From Thunnus maccoyii (taxonomy: Eukaryota; Chordata; Actinopteri; Scombriformes; Scombridae), in assembly GCF_910596095.1 (NCBI RefSeq), contig NC_056535.1, positions 28,676,505 through 28,740,504 of the forward strand: a stretch of DNA of 64,000 bases. Reading direction: 5' to 3'. Numbering within the stretch: the stretch's first letter is position 1; each line of letters starts with the position of its first letter. This document shows positions 1 through 10,100 of the stretch, in pieces. The notes under the pieces were generated by a model that was given only the letters and a program-made list of their open reading frames with translations, was not told the origin of the DNA and made no database searches. The translations under genes and the position numbers were made by a program.

Positions 1-694
1 GTCAGGTGATCTTGTTTACCATAGTCGTCTAAGAACACACTGTCCTGCACACTGGTGATATACCTGAGCTTGGCAGTCTGGCCAACAGAAGACAAACTTT
101 TACACAAGCCTTCGACAGTAGAGACGCACACAGTGACAATATGGTCATTGTGAAAGGCTTCATCTCTGTACAAAACAATAGAAAACAAACGCGTTTAAGG
201 CAAACTTTTACTAGTAACAATGAGAGAGTGGACCTGACATCAGTAACTATATGCACACGACGATGCTGAGCTGCGGCTGTTGATACTGTATCTCACAGGG
301 TCATTATGAAAAGTTGTTTAGTTGTGGATTTCACGAAGTGGGTTATACAAAGAATCTTCAGCTATAGTACAAACTGTACAGCAGTATAGTACACATGCAG
401 ATTAGGGCATCAGTCCATCGACCATTCCTCCTGAAACACCCAGTGTGAACAGACATGACTACAGAGACATCAACAGTAGAAAATAAAGGATAAAAAAAAT
501 CAACACTGTTCTTTAATGCATAATACACGTAATCATTTACACCCATGTAATCTGTCCAATTAAAACACTTTGAGAGAAATGGACCTTTAGCTATGTTAAC
601 ATTGAGCTGTGTTCCTCGTAGGGTTAATTCACACGAATCACAAAAAATCCAAGTTGTTATCCAGCCATTCAGATGATTTTCTTTTTATGTGTCA
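1..694. other. No gene recognised
   Basis: Only short, uninformative open frames are present and no splice-linked coding exon was seen. This stretch lies downstream of cept1 and may be intergenic or part of another gene's intron. Confidence 0.4.
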
Positions 695-1385
695 ATATTT
701 TAAAAATTTCCGCTGCTGAGATTTTTGATTTCATCCCAAATACAATAAACAGAAGTTAGTTTGTGGTGTTCAAAGGATTCAAAAAGTACATTAAAAAACA
801 AAACAACAGTGTCTATTGTTGAACTACAGCTTGAAATATCACAATTCTTCCCCTCAATATTACATTTATAATTTTTTTCATAAACTATTAAAACTTTTTT
901 CTTTAAATATTGCAACTTTATAGTAGAATTACTACTTCATTCACATATTATGTCTCAAGGTTACACCTTTATCTCAATGACTTCTCAAAATATTGCAACT
1001 TTTCTCTTAAAACAACCACTTTTCTTCATATTTCGATTTTCTCAATAGTTAGAACTTACTTTTAAATTATGACTTTTTTCTCAAAATTACATCTGTAGTC
1101 TCATGACTTTTCTCTTCAAACTATTGTCTTTATTCTCAAACTAGTGCAACATTTTTTTTTTAAATTATGACTCACTGTCAAAACATTAAATTTCTTTCTC
1201 CCCATAGTAGTTTTTTTCTTCTTATGGCTCAATGCATTACATTATTCTCAAAACATCACAACATTTTTCTTTATAAATTACGACTGTACTCATGACTTTT
1301 TTTACAACTTTATTTTGTTATAACTTTTTACTCAAAATTAACACTTTATTTTCATTATTTACAATTTTTTTTCTCAATTTTTAAA
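695..1385. repeat. AT-rich degenerate tandem-like repeat
   Basis: A roughly 20-base unit recurs in degenerate form: variants of 'ctcaaaatt' and 'tctcatgact' alternating with 'aactttt' and 'gactttt'. The same sort of sequence recurs at 4290-4780. It looks like an old, decayed minisatellite of a kind common in fish genomes. Unit length is variable, so the boundaries are approximate. Confidence 0.5.
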
Positions 1386-1399
1386 AAAATTCTAATGAT

Positions 1400-1480
1400 T
1401 CTCTAATATCCCATCATAAAGACATCACAAGGCATTAAAGGACCGATGTTTTTGTGATTTGGGTGAAGTGACCCTTTAAC
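1400..1480 (-). mobile_element. Terminus of a TTAA-type miniature DNA element
   Basis: Read on the minus strand from 1480, the sequence starts TTAAAGGGTCACTTCACCC, which resembles the termini of many fish TTAA-target miniature elements. Only one end was recognised, so it is probably a truncated copy. Confidence 0.4.
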
Positions 1481-2234
1481 ACTTGTATGTGGAAGGCTTT
1501 GTTTCTACGAATCAATGACCAACAAGCTTTTTTTTTTTTCCCTCAACAGTGTTCAGATAACTGTGGCTTACGACTACACCACCGTGAACTCAAACAAACA
1601 CTGTTCTGAGGTTATTGTACACGAAGGACTCCCACTACAGTCAACACTTTGCATTATAGATCTTCTTGAACATTTGTAACAAACTGCAGAGGCTTGATAC
1701 AGTATCTGCAGATAGAACAGTTCAACGAAATATAAATAAAACAGGCACAATATGCAAAAGCAAGAAACTAATCTCTGCTGTTAAAGACAGACATGTTCTC
1801 CACATTAATACAGGCCATCACTACAGGTTTTCTTCAGAAGCAGCAACATTAAACACCCACTCAGCATGAGGTGCTGTAACAGTATTGGATGATGTTGGTA
1901 GATGTGGAGGCAGAGCGAGCAGCAGCCACTTCAAATAAACAGGTTTTTATTAACTGTCAGAGACAAAGTTTGATCCGATTCTCGTCATTTACCACCTCAA
2001 AAACTGTGATGTCATCGTGTGACCTCATTTCCTACACATTCAGTGCATGTGCAACTGTTCTGCTTCAGCAGGTATGTTTTGGGGAAACATAATGCCGACT
2101 AGATTATTATATTAATGGATGAATTTTCAAAACAGTGATTGAGTGAAGTAGCAGCATCCACCGGCAACGTAGGAAGGAGTGTGATGTTTACATAAATAAC
2201 CAACATGGCATCAGTCTGGTGATATTCAATGTTT

Positions 2235-2699
2235 TTTCTGGTCAACAAATTCCATGAAAAGACCAAAACCAACAACAAACCAATCGTATTAACAAGAAAA
2301 CTATTGCCTGTGTATCCACAGCCTGATATACAGTATCTTATTCTTCTGTGCAGTGAAGCTACTTTGTTATTCCACATCCTACAAACATCATAATGTTGCC
2401 AAAAATACTCACTAGAGCACTAAATATGGATTAATCCACCGCTGAATATAGTCCCCAACAATTGCACAATTTTCTCTTCTTTGAGTAATGTTTGTTAAAA
2501 ACTAAAGTGCCCGGCCATTTTGGGGAATAACTGAGTCTTTTTTAAATTAAACAGTATATTTCTGAGGGGTTTTTAAAGATATACGTCTTCAGTAGCAACC
2601 AGTGGGCTCGGGGCTGAGTGGAACAGACAGAGGATGGAAGTATTGAGAGACAAACTAACACTTGGTTTTGGTCCTTTCATGGGATTTGTTGACAAGAAA
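2235..2699. mobile_element. Miniature inverted-repeat element, family A copy 1
   Basis: The element is flanked by 32-bp inverted termini at 2241-2272 and 2662-2693 that match at 30 of 32 positions. They begin GTCAACAAATTCCATGAAAA. The interior is shared with copies at 28181-28732 and about 48725-49200. No transposase frame is present, so it is a non-autonomous DNA element. Confidence 0.65.
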
Positions 2700-2732
2700 A
2701 AAATAAAAACACCAGCAGATTTATCCTCATGT

Positions 2733-3063
2733 CCACCTGTTATTAACATGTGATCTGTATTTGGATACGTTATCCTGATCTGACCACAGGTTTTTACATT
2801 TAAACCTGGTATTAAAAGGTGTCCTCATTATCTCCACTGCCCACATTGTGATTATATCTCTAAATCTGCAAATTAGGTAATCAGAGCTGGCAGACTTGTC
2901 AACAGACATGGTTTGTCTCAGGTCAGAAACGATGTTAAGAGGGTGTTCAAACTGTACAGATGTCATTTACACCTGCTCAGATCGGATTAAAATGTTTGGG
3001 GGGGTTTTTCCCCCTGATCCAGATAAGGTATCCAAATACAAATCACACGTTAATAGCATGTGG
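2733..3063. mobile_element. Miniature inverted-repeat element, family B
   Basis: This is a 331-bp element whose first about 45 bases (starting CCACCTGTTATTAACATGTG) are an imperfect inverted copy of its last 45. It has no coding capacity. A fragment of one end recurs at about 42971-43025. Confidence 0.65.
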
Positions 3064-4024
3064 AGAAGAGGGATGAGGAGTGACAGAAAGCAAACTGACA
3101 ACGTGACGTGCAAGGTGCGTTTCCTTTTCTATTTACAATAAAAAGAATAAAGTGTAGAGAAAGCCTAACACCGCGAACCATTAACCAAACTATCAACTTC
3201 ATAATGAATATAGCAAATAACGTTACATGTGACAATAAACACAAAAACCCTCCCATGACTTGAACAGCACCCAAAAAACCCAACGTGTACCTTTACCAAA
3301 GTGGTTTTAGTTGACAAACTACATGAAAAAACGTTGGCAGTGAATATTTTGCAGGTTTGTTCAATAAGTACATTCTGATATGCAAAAAAAGAAAAAATGT
3401 GACAAAGTCGGCATTTAGTTTCCTCCAAAACCGTAACTTTTGCTGATGTGAAATAGTTGCACAGTTTTGTGTAACATGCAGGAAATAAAGTTGCTTAAAA
3501 ATCATAAACATAAAGGAAGAGTTTATAAATGTGTCAAAGCAGGATTTTTTAACTTAAAAGAGAAGCACAGACACCGTACAGTTTGGTATTTACAATAGCA
3601 AAAAGGTAAAGTTATGCAAATATTACAAAAATTATAATCATGAAAAGCAGAGTGATTCATTTCCTATACATTTTTCTTGCACATGAACTGTTAAAACACA
3701 CTTAAGTTTAAGTTTCTCTCCTTGAACATACTGAGTAGCACCTGTACTCTCCTGAAATATTTGCTCTGAGTTTGTCATAAGGAGAATTCCTATTACTGGG
3801 GCAGAGGATGAAACTGGTACAAATTCATTTCTGCACTGGTGAAAAAGAAACAATGACAGTAATACTCCAGTATCTTAATATATATTATTTGTCCTCACAT
3901 TCAGTTGGCAGAAGCACATACTTTACACCACGTCATCCCCTGCATCTCTACGTGGAAAACAGAGTGAAGAAAAGATGAGTGCAACTAACAGGAAGGGACA
4001 GAGTCAGTAATGGCCGGCGTGTCC

Positions 4025-4147
4025 TCAGTGAGGAGCTGAACTGAGCACTGAACAAGGCTTGATTTTGAAAACAAAAATGTGAAGATGGCAGGCAATCTGG
4101 TTGCAAACACTGACACAGTAACGCACCAAGTCAAACAAGGAAATGAC
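4025..4147 (-). CDS. cept1: cept1 coding exon 10 (terminal)
   Basis: The acceptor is 'tttctctcatgcag' and the frame is phase 0. The exon encodes 40 residues beginning [19 protein letters not shown], the last transmembrane helix and cytosolic tail, then TGA at 4025-4027. It lies hidden among spurious open frames and was found by its match to the CEPT1 C-terminus. Confidence 0.9.
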   Translation of the reverse strand, partial: VISLFDLVRYCVSVCNQIACHLHIFVFKIKPCSVLSSAPH

Positions 4148-7100
4148 CTGCATGAGAGAAAGAAACACAGTCACTCTTTTCAAGCAGAAACAACTCGCTA
4201 TGGAAGACCATTACTGCCAAGAAAAGAAAGAAAAAAAAAAAAAAAAGATACATCTAAAAATTTTACCGACTCTTTTCATAGGTTTTGTCAATCTATCTCA
4301 TTATTTTAACTAGATAGATAGATATATTATTATTTTTTAATATCTAACAATATATAACAATTTACTATCTCAAAGTTTATAAAACACACTTTTTACAACT
4401 TGGTCTGAGATACTTTTGACTTTGTATTTCAGTCTCATAAATAGACTATCTCATAGTTTTGACTCATGAAATGATACTTTTGACTTAATGTCATAATTAC
4501 AAGTAATTTTGACTTAGTTTATGTCAGTATTGTCTCATAATTTTTACTTCGTATCTCATGATTTAGACTTAATTTCTCAGCTACATTATTTTGTATTATT
4601 ATGTCATACATACACAGCATGTTATACATGTTTGTCATAGTTTCATAATCCCATACGCACATATAAAAATTCTAACTCACCATCTCGTAATTGTAACTTT
4701 GTAAGTTAAGATACTATCTCATAATTTGAGATAGCATCTCATAATTATGACTCTGTGTCGGATACTTTTTAAATTTGTCATTCCAACCATTTCAAGCATT
4801 TTTTTCTTCCACGGCAGAAATGTTCTTCCATACCACACAGACAAGCAACAATCACTGACAATATGAGTCGTCCTTCGTTCTTAAATATCAGTCAATAAAT
4901 AAACATTTAAAAAGAAAAGAGAACAAGAAGTACAACTGAGTGAATCAGTGTTGGTCATGTGTGTACTTACCAATGCAATCCACAGTACCAGGTACTCATC
5001 AATAAAACTATTGAAATACTGATTCAGGAACAGTAGTCCTGGTCCAAGGAAGGCTAAATCGTGGAGATGCATCTCACTTTTTGTCATATGTGCTACCTGT
5101 GAACAGATATACAAACCACACAGTCAGCATCACACTCTACTCAGTTTACATTTCTCAATATAATCTCTGCTAACCTGAAATGGGAAAACAATGTTTGCAA
5201 AATCTTTAACTTGGCTCATCGGAGATTAGATTTTTTTTTTTACTGAATCTCAAAAAATGTGGCGTTTGAAGTGAAGTATTGTTGTAGTTCTATACAGCAG
5301 TTGTACAAAATGTGCAAACTTCCTCCGTCTACAACCACAGCATTATGTTTAACCTCTCTCTTATAAAAGTATATTCAACTTACAACTAATTTATTGGTGA
5401 TTTTGGCTGAGACGAAGCCAAACGCCAGGATATAAAGACATGGGTGTTTCTCAAAGAGCTGGACAGCAGACTTTTTGTATATCATCATCGCCAAAATTAT
5501 GACTGAACCAATATGTAAGACTGGAGAAAGGACGCTAGTTCCCTGAGGATAGAAACAACAAAGACACACAGTTAATGTCAGTAAAAAGCATACAGTAGAG
5601 CTGCTCGAACAGAATCTATAGTATGAACTGAAGTTGATGTAACAACAGTCTACTTATTTTGATGAGAAATCAAACTTGCTCTCCTGGAGGAAAGGGCAGC
5701 ACTAACAAATCAGGGGAATTGTTTAATTTTCCAGACTTACTGCTATTGTGGATCCGTTTTTGCCCACACCTCCTGTAAAAATAACTCTGAAGTAATTGGT
5801 GCAGGAGAAGATGGCTCCTAAAAAAGTGCAGATGGCAGGGACCATTTTCATCTGGATATTTAGGATCGGAATCTGGCAATCAGACATTAAAACACTAAAA
5901 TTAAGAAATAATAAGAGCAACAGACATTTTCATGAAAAGATGTAGTGATCATACTGCAACTTTCCAGCTACTTCTGTCATTTGTGAGTAAATTCATCAGT
6001 ATCATGAGCAATGTTAATGTGAATTATAATAGCATTCAGAGTGACATCCTTTATACCTCTGACATAATAAAAACAGTCAAAACAAGAATGTTAGAGCAGC
6101 ATCATAATTATATTAGCAATACTAACATAAACATGATTACATAATTATGGAATCAGTCTCATTAATCTCAATCTGTAGGAATTAGAACCAATCAGAATTA
6201 CCAGTGACTGCCAAAAAGCAGATCCTCCCACGGCGGCCAGCAAATACATGATTATTATGAAGATTTGTACCTCAGTCACATCAATGCTGAGTGGGAGGAG
6301 AGAAGCAGAGTTTACAGTGAAGATTAGTGATGTCTACCAACACAACAAACACACAGTCATCCTACAGCCTTCCTCCACAACACACACTGCTGGACATGGA
6401 GACAAAGGGTTGATTTTCCTCTGCGCTGCACAGGCAAGAAGCCGCATTAAAGACGCAATCAGTAATATTACACTGGCTCTTTCAACAAAAGAACAATCAG
6501 CAAAGGGGTGGTGATTATTATGTCTCCTTTGTTCCCACAATGACTGCCGGTCAGAAAAATTAGTTCCAGCATGCATCGCCTTATAAAACCTTAAGTTGTC
6601 CCTTTTATATTTCTATACAGATTAAACAAATATTAATCAATGAGCTTTAGAGGTGTTGGTAGGTGTATTTTTGAACTTTGGATAGGGTGAGGCTAGCTGT
6701 TTCTCCCCGTTTCCAGTCTTAATGCTAAGCTAGGCTAACCACTTCCTGTCTCCAGCTCCGAACATACTACAGAGACATGCGGCTGCTATTCATCTGACTC
6801 TGAACACGTCACTCTCAGAAAAAGTAAATAAGTATTTCCCAAAATGTTGACCTATTTCTTTTGCTGGCAAATTTCTGCATTTCTTGGTGCGTTAAAGCCA
6901 CCTGTAGATCAATGGAATAGTGTGAAAATGTTGGCAGGACTGTAACACGTCACCTACATGCACACTCATTAAAAAAAATAAAATAAACTGCTCCATAGCG
7001 CTACTAGAGATCAGAATCTCCACAGGGCTTGTCTGGATGTGTGTATTTACTACATCTGCAACTGGCAAATATGTTCATTATTAATTCATATATTGATTAT

Positions 7101-10100
7101 TTCTTAAAGAAGTGAGTGTTTAATCTATAAAACATCAGAAAATAGTGAAAAATGCCTGCCAAAATTTCCCAGAGCCTAAATCCTCCTGGCATCTACTGTA
7201 GCTTGGTGATGTAACATAAGCCTCTTTCACACATAGTTCCCGGTAAATTACTGGGAGAACCTTTCAGGCATAGTGAGTAGTGATTTTCACTATTCACCCC
7301 TGATGTTTTCACACATGCCATGGCAATGCCGGAATAGATGGGGCAAGGGACAGTCCAGCAGATGGCAATAGTGCAACACTTACGTAATATGAGAAAGTTC
7401 ATAACGCAACCGCCATGTTGAAAACAAACAAGCCAAAACCAAGCAACTCGCAGTACGTCACCCACACGTCAAGTCTTGGTGATTGGTTTGCTCGCTCCAT
7501 GTGAAAGTGTCTTTCCCTTTACATGCTTGTCCCTGAAATGTTACTGCTTTCATTCACAACACAGTCATACCGGCATTTTCCCTGAAACATTACTAGGTCT
7601 TGAGGTGGGAAACTGGTGGTACAGATCTCCATCCCTGCTCCCATTCACACATGACCCCATGCAGGAAATGTTCCTGAACATCTCAGGGACAGACTGCATG
7701 TGTGAAAGGGGCTATACTGTATGTCAGATCTCCACAGCATCTTATTCACTTTCATTCATTCATTCTTTACAACATCCAGCAGGTCTCTCATCGTGCCTCG
7801 TCTTGGTGGAGTCTTTCAGGAATTAAATGTAAAAATTTGAATAATAGCGTTAGCATCTAAGGTCACCTGTGTCTGATGTGTATTTTTGCCAGATTCTAAT
7901 TTAGAAAAGTCAAGTAAAGTCGAAACCCAGTTTAGGAGGAGATCATGCAGTTTGCAGATGGTTCATTTCCTTCATCTGATGTTATTGAAGAGCCATATTT
8001 TACTGACTGCACCTTTGAGCAGAACAGACTGAGGGGCGAGCCAATGTGACTCCATAGGAGGTCAGAGGTCATTGTGGAAGGAGACAGTAGGGAGCCATGC
8101 AGGCAGCAGCCAGGAGGTTTACCATCATATTCCACAAGCAGGGACCCACAGAGGCTGTGAGTGTCTGTAATCCTGCGAGACAGATCTGCACCTCTGTTAT
8201 GTCAAATCTACACACAGAATACATCCACATTGATACACTTTTTAAATAACTTACTTAGAGCTGTGAATTCATAAAGTTAAAATGTGTTTTGCCTTGATAA
8301 AAGCAGAACTTTTGTTGTTAATCAACTTTCCAGGCATTCGAAAACACGTATAACCTTTTCATGTCTACCGAAAATATGTTTTAGATTTTATCCTGCATCA
8401 TCCAGACAACAATAAGATGTTCTGGAGAAGCTCTCTCAATTTGATTAACTATCGCTGTCATGGCTCCACTGTGTTTGGCACAGCTGTTTCAGAGCTATCG
8501 ACCCGGTGATGTGACAGGCTGAGAGTCTATTTATTCATCACCTCACCCTTTGATCTACAGTAGGGCTGCACGATTACTGCAAAATACAATCTCAATTCAG
8601 GCTTCAATGCAATCTGATTCAATCAACAATCCTGCCGTGTTTGGATTAGCAGTGGGAAAAATCTGTTGCACTAAACCAAACTCGCCTAATTTCTCCCTAA
8701 GCTGCATCGACAAATGACAAGTGTGCATTTCTTCTATGTGACAAACTGTGCACAGGAAGAGGCTAACGTGTGTGTGAAAAACACAGGAGTCAAATGATGA
8801 TGGTGAGGAAAAACAAATACATCTATTCACACTCAGCTCTGAGTTCTTTGTCTTGTTTACATATCATTTGATCAGATATTTCCTCAACACCGATGCATTC
8901 GTCAAACAAGTTTATACTCTGCAGAGTGAGATCTCATAAAGTATTGTTTTGGAATCAGTACTGAAACTCTGGTATGATATTGGTGCCAGTATTCAAACAT
9001 GACTCCCAGTAGACCTGCTACAGAACACACAGTAACTGAGATGACTGAAGCTCATAGATTAATAATAGAAATTATCTTGTTACTTCGACAAACAACAAAA
9101 CAAGCAGCTTTAAATAACTTACATGCCAAAGCGCAGGGTTCCTGACACGTAGGTCTGCCAATGGGCACAGTAGAACATAAACATCCCAGCAAAGCAGCAG
9201 AAGAACATCCAGTCCGGGTTTGTGCCCATCTGCACTGCTATACTGGTTCCCAACACGACAAACACTGCACAGAGACAAACAACAACACAGACGGTGTTAA
9301 AAAGGGGCTTCAGATGTGCTGAGACTAAGTGAAATGGAGGCGAACAGGAAAACAAACTAACCGGTGGAGAGGGAGTCACAGCCGTGGTCAAACAGCTCGC
9401 CCAGAGGAGAGCTGCTATTGGTTCTTCTGGCCTGCTTCCCGTCGATGGCATCCAATGACTGGTAGACAAACAGACCCACCGCACACAGCAGGTACGCCCA
9501 GAGAGGAGCCTGAAACATCACACACACACACATATTCATATTCAGCAGAAACCCACAAACATCCAGCTGAATAGAGCGATCGATCAGCTCCAGGTTCAGA
9601 GCTGCTTTAGACCTCATAAAGTCATGTGACCCAGGAAGTGACCTGATACATCAATACATATGATCAAAACGCTGACTAGTTAATAAAAAGACCCACAACC
9701 GTCCCCAAATATGTCCAGAACTTGTTGGTAGAGGATCAGACTCGGATGTCTCCAAAAATCCTGCTTATTAAATACACAGCTGGATACTTTCATTCATTAA
9801 TATCCTTTTATGTACTAGTGAGCTGTTCAAAAGATTTCATTTAGAGCGCAGCAGCCAAATCTCCAAACTCCCTTTTGTATTTTTTTGTGTGATACAAGGA
9901 CATTTTAAGGACTTCTATTTTTCCTATTGGATAAATAAAGACTCATATTTTACATATGGACTATATATTTACTAGAATTACAACAATTCATTGCCTAATT
10001 GATTAGTCAATCAACAGAAAATGAATCAGCAACTATTTTTCTAATCTATTCATCATTAACTGTCATTTTGTCAAGCAAAAATTGAAAATATTTGCTTCTT

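Larger units (their letters stand above)
1946..4024 (-). other. Candidate cept1 3' untranslated region
   Basis: This is the sequence after the cept1 stop codon in the direction of transcription. The first clear AATAAA on the minus strand is at 1946-1951, which would give a 3'UTR of about 2.1 kb containing two miniature transposons. Further AATAAA matches lie around 1300-1345, so the true end is uncertain. Confidence 0.3.

Noticed and set aside
3638..3853. Alternative last exon for cept1 after a cag near 3740
   Set aside because: The preceding tract is not pyrimidine-rich and the true terminal exon, with the conserved [11 protein letters not shown], is at 4147-4025.
5723..5920. Extended frame starting MLLLFLNFS upstream of the exon at 5872
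   Set aside because: The leading residues are intronic; a clean acceptor at 5873 and frame continuity define the exon.
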